Assembly (NCBI RefSeq): GCF_020010925.1
Contig: NZ_JAGJBZ010000001.1
Span: forward strand, 2,834,001-2,898,000
Length of the DNA stretch: 64,000 nt
DNA from: Streptomyces griseiscabiei
GTDB lineage: Bacteria > Actinomycetota > Actinomycetes > Streptomycetales > Streptomycetaceae
Reading direction: 5' to 3'
Below the pieces are notes generated by a model, which was not told the DNA's origin, ran no database searches, and saw only the letters and a program-made list of their open reading frames with translations. The translations under genes and the position numbers were made by a program. Shown piece after piece: positions 1 to 10,586 of this stretch (position 1 is the stretch's first letter; every line of letters begins with the position of its first letter).

Positions 1-730
1 GGCGCCCCGACTCCTTCAGATCGCCGGAGACGACCTCCGCCTTGACCCGGATCGACCGCTCGATCAGCTCCGAGGTGTGCGGCCCGGCCGGTGTACGGGC
101 GGCCTGCGGGTCGGCCTCGATCAGGTCGAGGATCACCGGGTCGGCGATGAAGCCGGCCTTGATGATCTCGGCGAGGCCGGAGACGTAGTCGTTGACGGGC
201 AGTGAGTCCAGCGCGGCCAGGTCGCACAGGACACCGGCCGGCGGGTGGAAGGAGCCGACCAGGTTCTTGCCCTCGGCGGTGTTGATCCCGGTCTTGCCGC
301 CCACGGCCGCGTCCACCATGGCGAGGACGGTGGTGGGGATGGCGATCCAGCGGACCCCGCGCAGCCAGGTGGCCGCCACGAACCCGGCGAGGTCCGTGGT
401 GGCACCGCCACCGACGCCCACGATCACATCGGTGCGGGTGAACCCGGACTGCCCCAGCGCCTTCCAGCAGTACGCGGCGACCTCGGCGGTCTTGGCCTCC
501 TCCGCGTTCGGCACCTGGATGGCGACCGCCTCGAAGCCCTGCTCCGCCAGATCGGCGCGCAGGGCCTCACCGGTGTCGGCCAGCGCCTCCGGGTGGACCA
601 CCGCGACCCGCTTGGCCCGGTTGCCGATCAACCCGCCCAGTTCGCCGAGGAGTTGACGCCCCACCAGGACCTCGTACGGCTCGGTGCCCGCCGTACCGCC
701 GACCTGGATACGGGTCACTGTCTCGCTCAT
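1..730 (-). CDS. aroB: 3-dehydroquinate synthase, partial (C-terminus beyond window)
   Basis: Second step of the shikimate pathway: converts DAHP to 3-dehydroquinate using NAD and a divalent metal, in the cytoplasm. About 243 N-terminal residues are visible. The nucleotide-binding stretch [18 protein letters not shown] and the following KTGIN motif are typical of the family. The usual length is about 360 residues, so roughly a third lies off the left edge. The ATG start overlaps the aroK stop as ATGA, so it is translationally coupled in an aroC-aroK-aroB operon read leftward. Identity is secure; only the missing end prevents checking all metal ligands. Confidence 0.96.
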   Translation of the reverse strand, partial: MSETVTRIQVGGTAGTEPYEVLVGRQLLGELGGLIGNRAKRVAVVHPEALADTGEALRADLAEQGFEAVAIQVPNAEEAKTAEVAAYCWKALGQSGFTRTDVIVGVGGGATTDLAGFVAATWLRGVRWIAIPTTVLAMVDAAVGGKTGINTAEGKNLVGSFHPPAGVLCDLAALDSLPVNDYVSGLAEIIKAGFIADPVILDLIEADPQAARTPAGPHTSELIERSIRVKAEVVSGDLKESGR

Positions 731-1245
731 GCTTCCTTCAACTCCAGTGCGTCCAGGGCCGCTCGGGTGACTTCCTCGGGTGTACGGCCGTCGGTGGCGA
801 CGACGGCCGTGGCGACCTCCTCGTAGAGGGCGCGCCGGGCCTCCATCAACTCCCGCCACTGTTTACGGGGGTTGACCGCCAACAGCGGGCGGGCGGCGTT
901 GAGGCCGGTGCGCTTGACCGCCTCCTCGACGTCCATGGAGAGGTAGACGACCCGCTGCCCGGCCAGCAGGGCACGGGTGTCGGCGTCGAGGATCGCGCCG
1001 CCGCCGAGGGCGAGGACGCCGTCGTGGCCGGCGAGTGCGGTCTGCACGGCCCGCTTCTCGATGGCACGGAAGGCGGGCTCGCCCTCGTCGACGAAGATCT
1101 CCGCGATCGTGCGGCCCTGCTCGGCCACGATGTCGTCGTCGGTGTCGCGGTAGACGACGCCGAGACGCTCGGCGAGCAGCTGTCCGACGGTGGACTTGCC
1201 GACGCCCATGGGGCCGACGAGGACGACCAGAGGAACCGGGCTCAC
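727..1245 (-). CDS. aroK: Shikimate kinase
   Basis: Phosphorylates shikimate at the 3-hydroxyl with ATP. The 172-residue protein has the P-loop GPMGVGKST near residue 12, the shikimate-binding DTDDD stretch near residue 34 and the GGGAIL loop near residue 80, all normal for AroK. The GTG start is chosen because it overlaps the aroC stop as GTGA and gives the usual family length. A much longer reading of this frame upstream runs antisense-like through aroC and is not real. It lies between aroC and aroB with overlapping stops and starts, so the three are surely one transcript. Confidence 0.96.
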   Translation of the reverse strand: MSPVPLVVLVGPMGVGKSTVGQLLAERLGVVYRDTDDDIVAEQGRTIAEIFVDEGEPAFRAIEKRAVQTALAGHDGVLALGGGAILDADTRALLAGQRVVYLSMDVEEAVKRTGLNAARPLLAVNPRKQWRELMEARRALYEEVATAVVATDGRTPEEVTRAALDALELKEA

Positions 1246-2426
1246 CGGATCGCGAGGTGGTCGAGGTAGGAGCGGACGTTGCGGGCCGTCTCGACGACGT
1301 TGTCGCCGCCGAACTTCTCCGCGACCGCGTCCGCGAGGACGAGGGCGACCATGGCCTCGGCGACGATGCCCGCGGCCGGGACCGCCGAGACGTCGGAGCG
1401 CTGGTGGTGGGCCTGCGTGGCCTCGCCCGTGGTCACGTCGACGGTCTGCAGGGCGCGCGGGACGGTGGCGATCGGCTTCATCGCCGCCCGTACGCGCAGC
1501 AGCTCGCCCGTGGTCAGACCGCCCTCGGTGCCGCCGGAGCGGCCCGAGACGCGCCGAATGCCCTCGGGGGTGTTCACGATCTCGTCGTGCGCCTTCGAAC
1601 CCGGGACACGGGCGAGTTCGAAGCCGTCGCCGATCTCGACCCCCTTGATCGCCTGGATGCCCATCAGCGCACCCGCCAGGCGGGCGTCCAGCTTCCGGTC
1701 CCAGTGCACGTGCGAGCCGAGGCCCACGGGCACGCCGTACGCCAGGATCTCGACCACGCCACCGAGGGTGTCGCCGTCCTTGTGGGCCTGGTCGACCTCG
1801 GCGACCATCGCCTTCGACGCGTCCGCGTCGAGGCAGCGCAGCGGGTCCTCGTCCAGCTTCTCCACGTCGGCCGGGGTCGGGTAGACGCCCTGCGGGGCCT
1901 TCACCGAGCACAGCTCGACGACATGGCTGACGATCTCGATCCCGGCCGTCTCCTTCAGGTACGACCGGGCCACCGCGCCGAGGGCCACACGGGCAGCGGT
2001 CTCCCGCGCCGAGGCGCGCTCCAGGACCGGCCGGGCCTCGTCGAAGCCGTACTTCTGCATACCGGCCAGATCCGCGTGCCCGGGGCGGGGGCGGGTGAGC
2101 GGGGCGTTGCGGGCGAGCCCGGCCAGGATCTCGGGGTCGACCGGGTCGGCCGCCATGACCTGCTCCCACTTCGGCCACTCGGTGTTCCCGACCATGATCG
2201 CCACCGGCGAACCCATGGTCAGACCGTGCCGCACACCGCCGAGGAAGGTGACCTCGTCGCGCTCGAACTTCATCCGGGCACCGCGTCCATAGCCCAGGCG
2301 CCGCCGGGCCAGGTGGTCCGCCACCATCTCCGTGGTGATCGGCACGCCGGCGGGAAGGCCCTCCAGCGTCGCGACAAGTGCGGGACCGTGGGACTCCCCC
2401 GCGGTCAGCCAGCGCAACCTGCTCAA
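1242..2426 (-). CDS. aroC: Chorismate synthase
   Basis: Last shikimate-pathway step: FMN-dependent conversion of EPSP to chorismate. The 394-residue product shows the family signatures GESHGPALV near the N-terminus, RPGHADL near residue 113 and GRSGGTEGG in the second half. The start is a TTG preceded by GAGGAG at a 6-base spacing (reading leftward), which fixes the N-terminus. It is the first gene of the aroC-aroK-aroB run. The 278 bp between it and aroE hold no convincing gene. Chorismate made here is the substrate of PabB encoded near 60.3-61.3 kb. Confidence 0.97.
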   Translation of the reverse strand: MSRLRWLTAGESHGPALVATLEGLPAGVPITTEMVADHLARRRLGYGRGARMKFERDEVTFLGGVRHGLTMGSPVAIMVGNTEWPKWEQVMAADPVDPEILAGLARNAPLTRPRPGHADLAGMQKYGFDEARPVLERASARETAARVALGAVARSYLKETAGIEIVSHVVELCSVKAPQGVYPTPADVEKLDEDPLRCLDADASKAMVAEVDQAHKDGDTLGGVVEILAYGVPVGLGSHVHWDRKLDARLAGALMGIQAIKGVEIGDGFELARVPGSKAHDEIVNTPEGIRRVSGRSGGTEGGLTTGELLRVRAAMKPIATVPRALQTVDVTTGEATQAHHQRSDVSAVPAAGIVAEAMVALVLADAVAEKFGGDNVVETARNVRSYLDHLAIR

Positions 2427-2704
2427 CGGTGCTCCTCAGTGCTCGCGCCCGGTACTGCGTCCTGCCTGCGTGTACGCGCGTCCTCGCGTACGGCGACGGA
2501 TACCGGGTGCGCGGCCCCGGCCCGCCGTCTCCGATCCTCCCACGTCCGGGGCGTGACCCGGTCATGGGTCCAGCAGACGGACGGGTGGGCTCCGGGGCCG
2601 GGCAGGGGCTCCGGGCACCGGGCGGCGTCACGCCGTCTTCGCCGCCGCGCTCCTGATCATCCCGCGGACACGGACGTACGTGCCGCGGCGGCGCACCCTG
2701 ACGC

Positions 2705-3544
2705 TCAGCCCCGCTCGGCCAGCGCCCGCTCCCCCGCCGTCCGCATCGCCGCCACCGGGGCCGTCTTGCACCCGGTCATCTGCTCGACCTGAAGCACCGC
2801 CTGGTGGACCAGCAGATCGAGCCCGCTGACCACGGCACCGCCGTACGCGGACCAGCGCGCCGCCAGCTCCGTGGGCCAGGGGTGGTACAGCACGTCGAAC
2901 AGCGTCGTCGGCCGCTCGGGCACCGTCCCGGAGAGCGCGTCCGTCGCCCCGGCCGGCGTCGTGGCGATGACCAGCGGAGCGTTCAGCGCCCGCTCTGCCT
3001 CGGCCCAGTCCGCCGTACGCACCTCGACGTCCAGCCGCTCGCCCCACTGCCGCATCTCGGCGGCACGGGCCTCGCTGCGTACGTACGCCACGACCTCGCC
3101 GGTGCAGATCCGGGCGAGCGCGGCCAGCGCGGACGACGCTGTGGCGCCGGCGCCGAGAATCGCGGCCGACTCCACCTGCTCGATGCCCCGCTCCCGCAGG
3201 GCGGCGACCATCCCGGGGATGTCGGTGTTGTCGCCGACCCGCCGCCCGTCCTCGGTGAACACCAGCGTGTTGACCGCCTCGACCGAGGTCGCCGTCTCGC
3301 TGATCTCGTCCAGCAGCGGAATGACCGCCCGCTTGAGCGGCATCGTCAGCGACAGCCCCGCCCACTCCGGCCCCAGTTCCTCGACGAACCCGGGCAACGC
3401 CTCCTCGTCGACCTCGAAGCGGTCGTACGACCAGTCGGCGAGCCCGAGTTCGGCGTACGCGGCGCGGTGCAGCACCGGGGAGAGCGAGTGGGCGATCGGC
3501 GAACCGAGCACGGCGGCGCGGCGGTTGGTGGTGGTGCGGCTCAT
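2705..3544 (-). CDS. aroE: Shikimate dehydrogenase
   Basis: NADPH-dependent reduction of 3-dehydroshikimate to shikimate. The 279-residue protein has the N-terminal substrate motif SPIAHSLSP, the catalytic-lysine region SLTMPLKRA near residue 63-73 and the dinucleotide fold [13 protein letters not shown] near residue 130. Its ATG directly follows the mltG stop with no spacer, so mltG and aroE are probably co-transcribed. It is separated by 278 bp from aroC, further down the same strand. Confidence 0.95.
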   Translation of the reverse strand: MSRTTTNRRAAVLGSPIAHSLSPVLHRAAYAELGLADWSYDRFEVDEEALPGFVEELGPEWAGLSLTMPLKRAVIPLLDEISETATSVEAVNTLVFTEDGRRVGDNTDIPGMVAALRERGIEQVESAAILGAGATASSALAALARICTGEVVAYVRSEARAAEMRQWGERLDVEVRTADWAEAERALNAPLVIATTPAGATDALSGTVPERPTTLFDVLYHPWPTELAARWSAYGGAVVSGLDLLVHQAVLQVEQMTGCKTAPVAAMRTAGERALAERG

Positions 3545-5362
3545 CTATCCGTTCTGCGCTTCCTGGTACTTCTGGCGGTTCCGGTTGTGCTCCGCGTTGG
3601 TGACCGCGAAGAGCGTCTCGTCCTTGCTGATCGACACGAAGTAGTACCAGTCACCCTTGGCGGGCTTGAGAGCTCCCTCGATCGCCTCGCCACCGGGGTT
3701 ACCGATCGGTCCGGGCGGCAATCCGTACACCTTGTATGTGTTGTACGGGTCATTGATCTGACGCAGCGAGTCGACCGATCCGGTGGCCAACTTGGATTCA
3801 CCACGCAGGTAATTGACCGTCGAGTCGAAGTCGAGCAGGCCGGCCGTCTCCGCATTGTTGGGCTCAAGCCGGTTGTAGACGACCCGCGCGATCTTCCTGT
3901 AGTCCTTCTTGTTGTTCCCCTCGGCCTGCACGAGGCTCGCGACAGTGAGCACCTGAAGCGGATTCTCCAGCTTCAGCCCCTTGGCCTTGCCCTCAAGGTC
4001 GAATTCCTTGTACTTGACCTTGGCGAGGTCGATCATTTCCTTCAGGACGGCTTCGGGCTTCATCCCCTTGGCGACCGGATAGGTCGACGGGTAGAGGAAT
4101 CCTTCCAGCGGGTCCTTGATGTCGTCGTTGTCGTTCGCCCAGTCGGGGAGGCCGAGGGAATTCCACTTCTTCTCGGCGATGTCCTCGGTCGTGCCCTTCT
4201 TGAGCCCGAGTTCCTTGTCGATCTTTGCGTAGACCGCGTTGTTCCGCTCGCCCTCGATGACAGTGAAATTGTTCTGGCTCTTCGGGTCGAGCATCAGGGC
4301 GATAGCGCTTTCAGCGGACATCTCCTTCTTAAGGAGATAGACACCCGCCTGAATTTTCTTATCCGGGTTCTTCGCCAGTGCGGCGGTGAAGGCATCCACG
4401 CTCTTCACAACCCCGGCCGCCTTCAGTTTCTGCCCGATCACCGAGCCGAATTCACCCTTGGCAACCGTGATCGAGGCAGTCTCGTCCGTGCCGTTACCCG
4501 AGTAATCAGGAGCCTCGCCGAAGCGGCTCTGGAAGAACTGGTACCCGAAATAGCTGACCCCGGCGAATCCACCGCCGAACACCATCACGACCACCAGGCA
4601 GGCACACCCGCTGCGGCGCTTCTTGCCGCCCTTGCCCGGCTTCTTGGACTTTCCGCCGCGGCCTTTGCGATCACCTCGGCCGGTACGCCCCTCCGACTCG
4701 TCCTCGTCATCGTCGTCATCCGCGCCGCCGGCGAAGAACGCGTGTTCGCCCTGGTCGGGCCCGGGGTCCCAGTCGGTGCGCTCGGCGGTCGGCGGCTTCT
4801 CCGCCTCGGGCTCCGGGGCGGGTGTGGCCGCGGGCGTGGTCTCCGCGCGGCGGCGCGAGGGCGGCTCCGGCGGTGGGTACGCGTCGGGCGTGCCGTAGAA
4901 GTCCTGCTGGCCGGCGCCGTAGGCCATCGCCTGCTGCTGACCGTAGGGGTCGGCCGGGTCCGGGACGTAAGCACCCTGCGCGTGCTGGTGTGTTCCGTTG
5001 TTCCAGCCGCCGTTGGCCTGGTCGTACTGCTGCTGGCCGTGACCCGTGTACTGCTGCTGATGCTGGTTCTGGCCGGGGTACTGCTGCCCGGGGTCGCCGT
5101 ACTCCTGCTGGTACTGCTGCTGGGCGTAGGCGTCCTGATGGCCCTGGTGCCCCTGGTGACCGTTGTTCCAGCCGCCGTTGCCGTTGCCGTCGGTGTACTG
5201 CTGCTGGTACTGCTGCTGCTCCGGGTAGTGCTGGTGCGGCTGGCCGCCGTAGCCGGACTGCGGGCCCCCCTGGGCCTGCTGTCCGTCCCATCCGCCGTCC
5301 CCGTACAACGGGTCGTCCGGATGCCACGGTTCGGAGCCTGGGCCCCGGCCATACTCAGTCAT
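3545..5362 (-). CDS. mltG: Endolytic murein transglycosylase MltG with long Gln/Asn-rich cytoplasmic tail
   Basis: YceG/MltG family: a membrane-anchored lytic transglycosylase that cuts nascent glycan strands during peptidoglycan synthesis. The 605-residue protein has a low-complexity Q/N/G/H/Y-rich N-terminus (about 1-160), a Pro/Glu and acidic stretch (160-225), a Lys/Arg/Gly-rich run (226-250), one transmembrane helix (about 254-273) and the extracellular catalytic domain (about 290-605). The presumed catalytic Glu is E481 in the motif ASLVQAEG, matching the family ASxVExE region, followed by VVYNRL. The E. coli protein has about 340 residues, so the extra length is almost all cytoplasmic tail. 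The catalytic half uses more A/T-ending codons than its neighbours. Confidence 0.93.
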   Translation of the reverse strand: MTEYGRGPGSEPWHPDDPLYGDGGWDGQQAQGGPQSGYGGQPHQHYPEQQQYQQQYTDGNGNGGWNNGHQGHQGHQDAYAQQQYQQEYGDPGQQYPGQNQHQQQYTGHGQQQYDQANGGWNNGTHQHAQGAYVPDPADPYGQQQAMAYGAGQQDFYGTPDAYPPPEPPSRRRAETTPAATPAPEPEAEKPPTAERTDWDPGPDQGEHAFFAGGADDDDDEDESEGRTGRGDRKGRGGKSKKPGKGGKKRRSGCACLVVVMVFGGGFAGVSYFGYQFFQSRFGEAPDYSGNGTDETASITVAKGEFGSVIGQKLKAAGVVKSVDAFTAALAKNPDKKIQAGVYLLKKEMSAESAIALMLDPKSQNNFTVIEGERNNAVYAKIDKELGLKKGTTEDIAEKKWNSLGLPDWANDNDDIKDPLEGFLYPSTYPVAKGMKPEAVLKEMIDLAKVKYKEFDLEGKAKGLKLENPLQVLTVASLVQAEGNNKKDYRKIARVVYNRLEPNNAETAGLLDFDSTVNYLRGESKLATGSVDSLRQINDPYNTYKVYGLPPGPIGNPGGEAIEGALKPAKGDWYYFVSISKDETLFAVTNAEHNRNRQKYQEAQNG

Positions 5363-5486
5363 CGATCCCCTAGAGCCGCGAGGCGGCGGTCACGCGGGGC
5401 CTGTGGCTCGGCTTTCGTCCCCGCCTCTTTTTGTGCGGTGGCTGTTCGAAGGCCACCACATCGCGCGGAACGTTACCGTATCGCGA

Positions 5487-5993
5487 TCAGATGACCACTT
5501 CGACGCCCTCGCCCGGAGCTTTACCTGACACCCGTTCGGATTCCAGCGCCTGTTGCAGGATGATCACGGCTGCCGCCTGGTCAATGACCGACCTGCCCTT
5601 TTTGGATTTCACACCTGAGGCACGCAGTCCTTGACTCGCCGTCACCGTGGTCATCCTCTCGTCGAGAAGTCTGACCGGAACGGGCGCGATCATGCGCGCC
5701 AACTCCTGGGCGAACCCCCGCACCTTGACCGCGGCCGGGCCCTCTCCTCCCTTGAGGGAGCGCGGGAGTCCGATGATTACCTCGATAGGTACGTACTCGT
5801 CGATCAATTGTCTCAATCGACGCTGAGCTGCGGGGACATCGCGCCCCGGTACGGTCTCGACGGGGGTGGCGAGGATCCCGTCGGGGTCGCAGGAGGCGAC
5901 CCCGATCCGGGCGTCGCCGACATCGAGCGCGAGCCGACGGCCGCGGCGCATGACCGGGCCGCCGTCTTCGCTGCTGTGATCGTTCGTACTCAC
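5487..5993 (-). CDS. ruvX: Putative pre-16S rRNA nuclease / Holliday-junction-resolvase-like RuvX (YqgF)
   Basis: RNase H-fold protein of the YqgF family, which processes the 5' end of 16S rRNA in E. coli. The 168-residue protein shows [13 protein letters not shown] (first catalytic Asp), GLPRSLKG, the second acidic motif LLDERMTT and the C-terminal DQAAAVIIL. The GTG start overlaps the alaS stop as GTGA. The pairing of alaS and ruvX on one transcript is common in bacteria. The first 15 residues are poorly conserved and an internal start at the [12 protein letters not shown] methionine is possible. Confidence 0.93.
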   Translation of the reverse strand: MSTNDHSSEDGGPVMRRGRRLALDVGDARIGVASCDPDGILATPVETVPGRDVPAAQRRLRQLIDEYVPIEVIIGLPRSLKGGEGPAAVKVRGFAQELARMIAPVPVRLLDERMTTVTASQGLRASGVKSKKGRSVIDQAAAVIILQQALESERVSGKAPGEGVEVVI

Positions 5994-8662
5994 TTGGCCG
6001 TCTCGGCGACCAGGCGTTCGACCGCATCCACGGCCTCGCCGATGGCGGCCGGGTTCTGGCCACCGCCCTGGGCGACGTCCGGCTTGCCGCCACCGCCGCC
6101 GCCGAGGGTCTTGGCGGCCGTACGGACCAGGTCACCGGCCTTGAGACCACGCTCGCGGGCGGCCTCGTTGGTGGCGATGACCGTCAGCGGCTTGCCGTTC
6201 ACGGCGGTGAACAGGGCGACCACGGCGGCCCGTCCGCCCTGGATGCGTCCGCGCACGTCGAGCACCAGCTTGCGCAGGTCGTCGGCGGTGGTGCCGTCCG
6301 GGACCTGGCCGGTCACCAGGGCGACTCCGGAGACGTCCTTGGCGGACTCGGCGAGCCCGGCGGCGGCCTGCAGCACCTTCTCGGCGCGGAACTTCTCGAT
6401 CTCCTTCTCGGCGTCCTTCAGCTTGCCGAGCATGGCGGAGACCTTCTCCGGAAGCTCCTCCGGACGGCCCTTGATCAGCTCCTGGAGCTGGGCGACGACC
6501 GTGTGCTCACGGGCCAGGAAGTTGTAGGCGTCCACGCCGACCAGGGCCTCGATACGGCGCACACCGGAGCCGATGGAGGACTCACCGAGCAGCTTGACCA
6601 GGCCGAGCTGCGAGGTGTTGTGGACGTGTGTACCGCCGCACAGCTCCTTGGAGAAGTCGCCGATGGTGACGACACGGACGCGCTCGCCGTACTTCTCGCC
6701 GAACTCGGCGATGGCACCCTGCTTCTTGGCCTCGTCGATGCTCAGGATCTCCGCGTGGACGTCCAGGTCGCGGGAGAGCACCTCGTTGATCTTCTGCTCG
6801 ACGTCGGTCATCACGGCCGTCGGCACGGCGGACGGGGAGCCGAAGTCGAAGCGGAAGCGGCCGGGCTGGTTCTCGGAACCGGCCTGGGCGGCCGTCGGGC
6901 CGAGGGCGTCGCGCAGGGCCTGGTGGGTGAGGTGGGTGGCCGAGTGGGCGCGGGCGATGGCCGTACGGCGGCGGCCGTCGATCGAGGCCTGGGCCTTGGC
7001 GCCGACGGTCACCTCGCCGACCTGGACGACGCCCTTGTGGACGTAGACGCCCGGGACGGGCTTCTGGCAGTCGCGGATCTCGATGACGGCACCGGAGTCG
7101 ACCTTGATCCGGCCGGTGTCGCCGATCTGGCCGCCGCCCTCGGCGTAGAACGGGGTGCGGTCGAGGACGATCTCGACCTCGTCGCCCTCGGTGGCGGCGG
7201 GCGAGGCGAGGCCGTCGACGAGGATGCCGACGACCGTGGACTCGCCCTCGGTGCTGTCGTACCCGAAGAACTCGGTCTCACCGGCGGTGTCGGCGATCTC
7301 GCGGTAGGCGCCCAGGTCGGCGTGGCCGGTCTTCTTGGCCCTGGCGTCGGCCTTGGCGCGGTCCCGCTGCTCCTTCATCAGGCGCCGGAAGCCGTCCTCG
7401 TCCACGGAAAGGCCCTGTTCGGCGGCCATTTCGAGAGTGAGGTCGATCGGGAAGCCCCAGGTGTCGTGGAGCAGGAAGGCCTTGTCGCCGGAGAGGACCC
7501 GGCCGCCGGCGGCCTTGGTCTCGGTGACGGCGGTGTCGAGGATGTTGGTGCCGCCCTTGAGGGCCTTGAGGAAGGCGGCCTCCTCGGCGAGGGCCACGGT
7601 CTCGATGCGCTTGCGGTCGGTGATGAGCTCCGGGTACTGCTGGCCCATCGTCTTGATGACGACGTCGACGAGGTCGGCGACGACCGGTCCGGAGGCACCC
7701 ATCAGGCGCATGTTGCGGATGGCGCGGCGCATGATGCGGCGCAGGACGTAGCCGCGCCCCTCGTTGCCGGGTGTGACGCCGTCGCCGATGAGCATGACGG
7801 AGGTGCGGATGTGGTCGGCGACCACGCGCATGGAGACGTCGGAGTCGTGCTTGTCGCCGTAGCGCACACCGGTCAGCTCGGTGGCCTTGTCCATGACGAC
7901 GCGCAGGGTGTCGGTCTCGTACATGTTCTGTACGCCCTGCAGGATCATGGCGAGTCGTTCGAGGCCGAGACCGGTGTCGATGTTCTGCGACGGCAGGTCC
8001 CCGAGGATCGGGAAGTCCTCCTTGCCCTCGCCGGCCCCGCGCTCGTACTGCATGAAGACCAGGTTCCAGATCTCCACGTACCGCTCGTCGTTGACGGCCG
8101 GGCCGCCCTCGACGCCGAACTCGGGGCCGCGGTCGTAGTTGATCTCGGAGCAGGGTCCGCACGGTCCGGGGACGCCCATGGACCAGAAGTTGTCCTTCTT
8201 GCCCAGGCGCTGGATGCGCTCGGCCGGGACGCCGATCTTCTCGCGCCAGATCTGCTCGGCCTCGTCGTCGTCGAGGTAGACGGTGATCCAGAGCTTCTCG
8301 GGCTCAAGGCCGTAGCCACCGTCGGCGACGGGGTTGGTGAGCAGGTCCCAGGCGTACTTGATGGCTCCTTCCTTGAAGTAGTCCCCGAAGGAGAAGTTGC
8401 CGCACATCTGGAAGAAGGTGCCGTGCCGGGTGGTCTTGCCGACCTCTTCGATATCGGGCGTGCGCACGCACTTCTGCACGCTGGTGGCGCGCGGGGCGGG
8501 CGGCTTCGTCTCACCGAGGAAGTACGGCTTGAAGGGGACCATGCCGGCGTTGACCAGGAGCAGAGTCGGGTCGTCCGCGATGAGCGACGCCGAAGGGACA
8601 ACGGTGTGACCGCGCTCCTCGAAGAAGCTCAACCAGCGGCGACGAATCTCGGCCGACTCCAT
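5990..8662 (-). CDS. alaS: Alanyl-tRNA synthetase
   Basis: Charges tRNA-Ala; class II synthetase with a separate editing domain. The 890-residue length is normal. The N-terminal catalytic domain starts with the [13 protein letters not shown] stretch. The editing domain carries the zinc-binding HSATHLTHQ (HxxxH) and CGGTHVHNT (CxxxH) motifs. A Gly-rich [15 protein letters not shown] motif of the C-Ala domain ends the protein. The ATG overlaps the stop of the small upstream gene by one base, and the stop overlaps ruvX, so the run from about 9.5 kb to 5.5 kb is one operon. Confidence 0.98.
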   Translation of the reverse strand: MESAEIRRRWLSFFEERGHTVVPSASLIADDPTLLLVNAGMVPFKPYFLGETKPPAPRATSVQKCVRTPDIEEVGKTTRHGTFFQMCGNFSFGDYFKEGAIKYAWDLLTNPVADGGYGLEPEKLWITVYLDDDEAEQIWREKIGVPAERIQRLGKKDNFWSMGVPGPCGPCSEINYDRGPEFGVEGGPAVNDERYVEIWNLVFMQYERGAGEGKEDFPILGDLPSQNIDTGLGLERLAMILQGVQNMYETDTLRVVMDKATELTGVRYGDKHDSDVSMRVVADHIRTSVMLIGDGVTPGNEGRGYVLRRIMRRAIRNMRLMGASGPVVADLVDVVIKTMGQQYPELITDRKRIETVALAEEAAFLKALKGGTNILDTAVTETKAAGGRVLSGDKAFLLHDTWGFPIDLTLEMAAEQGLSVDEDGFRRLMKEQRDRAKADARAKKTGHADLGAYREIADTAGETEFFGYDSTEGESTVVGILVDGLASPAATEGDEVEIVLDRTPFYAEGGGQIGDTGRIKVDSGAVIEIRDCQKPVPGVYVHKGVVQVGEVTVGAKAQASIDGRRRTAIARAHSATHLTHQALRDALGPTAAQAGSENQPGRFRFDFGSPSAVPTAVMTDVEQKINEVLSRDLDVHAEILSIDEAKKQGAIAEFGEKYGERVRVVTIGDFSKELCGGTHVHNTSQLGLVKLLGESSIGSGVRRIEALVGVDAYNFLAREHTVVAQLQELIKGRPEELPEKVSAMLGKLKDAEKEIEKFRAEKVLQAAAGLAESAKDVSGVALVTGQVPDGTTADDLRKLVLDVRGRIQGGRAAVVALFTAVNGKPLTVIATNEAARERGLKAGDLVRTAAKTLGGGGGGKPDVAQGGGQNPAAIGEAVDAVERLVAETAK

Positions 8663-9006
8663 CAGTGGTCCTCATTCCGGTTGTACGGGTAAGTCGAGGT
8701 CTCGATGTACCTCGTGGGTGTGCGGTTCTCGATGGCGGTGTACCGCCGGGGGGCGGGGAGTTCGGGGGTCTCCTGGATGCCGAGCGCGTCCGAGAGTTCC
8801 GCCTCGCGCTGCGCCATGTTGTCGCGGACGTCGAGTGCGAAGCCGACCGCGCGGTCCTTGAAGCGCGTCCCCGTCTCCAGTGCCTTGTTGGCCGCGGTCG
8901 CGGCGAGGCTCTCGGGGGTCAGCTGCTTCAGCTTGCGGTTGACCTTGGTGGTGGCCCAGACGCCGGCGGCGACGCCGGTGGTGAACCAGAAGGTGCGACG
9001 GAACAT
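8662..9006 (-). CDS. Small conserved actinobacterial protein (DUF6167-like)
   Basis: A 114-residue protein beginning with a short hydrophobic segment ([20 protein letters not shown], residues 1-20) that could be a membrane anchor or uncleaved signal. An amphipathic helical region with alternating charges and a Pro/Tyr/Asn-rich tail follow. It resembles the family named DUF6167, always found just upstream of alaS in streptomycetes as far as I recall; no function is known. It overlaps alaS by one base, and the DUF948 gene ends 9 bp upstream, so it is part of the alaS operon. Confidence 0.8.
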   Translation of the reverse strand: MFRRTFWFTTGVAAGVWATTKVNRKLKQLTPESLAATAANKALETGTRFKDRAVGFALDVRDNMAQREAELSDALGIQETPELPAPRRYTAIENRTPTRYIETSTYPYNRNEDH

Positions 9007-9015
9007 GGCTGGCTC

Positions 9016-9462
9016 TCAGTCCCTCTTTCCACGGGCGCCGCGCTTCTCCCGCCGGGAGAGGGTCCGGCCCACGATCACGGTGCTCCGGGGCTCCCTGGCG
9101 GGCGCTTCGTCCTTGCGGCCGAGGGCGCGGCGGACGCCGTACCCGAAGGCGGCGACCTTCACCAGGGGGCCGCCGAAGGTGGACGCGACGGTCGTGGAGA
9201 GCGCCGAGGCGTTCGACGTGACCTCCTGGACGTCGGTCGCGATGGCGTCGACCCGCTCGATCTGGGTCTGCGCGGAGCGGACGGCGGTGGACGCCTCGGC
9301 GAGGAGGGGGACGGCCTGGTCGGTCACGTCCGCCACGAGCTTGGTGGTCGCCTTGAGCGTCTGGGCCAGCCTCGCCAGCGCGACGGCGAGGAAGGAGACC
9401 AGGATCGCCCAGAAGACGGCCACCAGGATCCCGGCCACCTCGCCACCGGACACTGTGCGCAC
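9016..9462 (-). CDS. DUF948 domain membrane protein
   Basis: 148 residues with one N-terminal transmembrane helix (about residues 8-30, GEVAGILVAVFWAILVSF) followed by a long helical region rich in Thr, Ala and Gln typical of DUF948 proteins. These resemble methyl-accepting or chemotaxis coiled coils but have no known activity. A basic tail (RREKRGARGKR) ends it. Two close GTG starts are possible (9462 and 9453); GGGAG sits only about 3 bases before the first and about 12 before the second, so the exact start is open. First gene of the alaS operon. Confidence 0.85.
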   Translation of the reverse strand: MRTVSGGEVAGILVAVFWAILVSFLAVALARLAQTLKATTKLVADVTDQAVPLLAEASTAVRSAQTQIERVDAIATDVQEVTSNASALSTTVASTFGGPLVKVAAFGYGVRRALGRKDEAPAREPRSTVIVGRTLSRREKRGARGKRD

Positions 9463-9670
9463 CCGCTCCCTGGAACTCGCCTGAACGTCGGAAAGTCGTG
9501 CCCCGAGCCTATCGCGCCGGGGCGATCGCTCAGTACCGCATTAATGCCGACCGGAACACCGGCCGCAGCAAGGCGAGAGCCCGCCGCCCCGCCCGCCGGA
9601 AGGGGCGGGGAGACGACGGGCTGACGCTCGGTGCGTGTGTTCTACGACCGGTGAAGACCCTGGGAAGGGA

Positions 9671-10285
9671 TCAACGGGCGTAGTACTCGACGACGAGCTG
9701 CTCGTCGCAGATGACCGGAACTTCCTTGCGGTTCGGCTCGCGGTCCAGGCGGAACGCCAGGGCCTTGAGGTTCACCTGGAGGTAGCGCGGGGTCTCACCG
9801 TCGGCGGCGAAGCCACCCTCACGGGCGACCTCGAACAGCGGCTTCTGACGGCTGCGCTCACGGACCATGACGACGTCGTCCGGCTTGACGCGGAAGGACG
9901 GCTTGTCGACCTTGTGGCCGTTGACCTCGATGTGGCCGTGGACGACCATCTGGCGGGCCTGGTAGATCGTGCGGGCGATGCCCGAACGCAGGACCAGGGC
10001 GTCGAGACGACGCTCCAGCTCGATGATCAGGGCCTCACCGGTCTTGCCCTGGACCTTGGAGGCACGCTCGTAGGCGCGGACGAGCTGGCGCTCGGACACG
10101 TCGTACTGCGCGCGCAGACGCTGCTTCTCGAGCAGACGGACCTTGTAGTCCGAGTTCTGCTTGCGGCCGCGGCCGTGCTCGCCCGGCGGGTAGGGGCGGG
10201 CCTCGAAGTACTTGACGGCCTTCGGGGTCAGCGCGATGCCGAGGGCACGCGACTTCTTGACCTTGGGGCGGGACTGGTTCGCCAC
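9671..10285 (-). CDS. rpsD: 30S ribosomal protein S4
   Basis: Primary 16S rRNA-binding protein of the small subunit body; in E. coli it also represses its own mRNA. The 204-residue product has the Arg/Lys-rich N-terminal domain and the S4 RNA-binding fold (about residues 90-155, with [15 protein letters not shown] and the VNGHKV turn). It ends in YYAR as S4 proteins usually do. GTG start with an AAGGAAAAGAA-type ribosome site. It stands alone here rather than in the alpha operon with rpsK and rpoA, a normal arrangement for streptomycetes. Confidence 0.98.
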   Translation of the reverse strand: MANQSRPKVKKSRALGIALTPKAVKYFEARPYPPGEHGRGRKQNSDYKVRLLEKQRLRAQYDVSERQLVRAYERASKVQGKTGEALIIELERRLDALVLRSGIARTIYQARQMVVHGHIEVNGHKVDKPSFRVKPDDVVMVRERSRQKPLFEVAREGGFAADGETPRYLQVNLKALAFRLDREPNRKEVPVICDEQLVVEYYAR

Positions 10286-10586
10286 TTCTTTTCCTTTTCC
10301 TTTTCGGCTGCCTCAGGGTTACGGGAGGTCGCATCCGCAGCCGGGGAATCCCGTCAGGTCCACGAGGGACAGGTCGGGTAGCCGCTCCCCTGGTCTGGGC
10401 ACATACGTGCAGCACACGAACGGCCCACCGACCGGTCCCGGGAATCCGAGTGGTGGTGGGCTGCCCGCGACACCTACGACGGTGCGCGACGCTCCTGGAT
10501 CATGAAGATCCGGCTGGATGTCCCGCCTGAGGCGCCGACCGGGGCCGGACACGGGACGCAGCACTGTGGAGGAGTCTACAGGGGGT
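10286..10586. other. Intergenic region upstream of rpsD, no gene seen
   Basis: This 301-bp stretch between the rpsD start and the rarA stop must hold the rpsD promoter and leader. I see no open frame with Streptomyces-like third-position bias, no tRNA and no strong terminator hairpin. It is a candidate place for S4 autoregulation, but no recognisable S4-binding structure could be picked out by eye. Confidence 0.5.

Noticed and set aside
727..2631. A 634-codon open frame spanning aroK and aroC
   Set aside because: Only its last 172 codons match shikimate kinase; the rest is an out-of-frame reading of aroC with Arg/Gly-rich translation typical of shadows in high-G+C DNA.
2427..2704. Possible small gene or gene remnant between aroC and aroE
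   Set aside because: No frame has both a ribosome site and Streptomyces codon bias; the only candidate is an Arg-rich peptide after the aroE stop.
6503..8692. A 729-codon frame on the + strand opposite alaS
   Set aside because: It is the complement of alaS, rich in Asp/Gly/Leu/Val, with no ribosome site or known motif.
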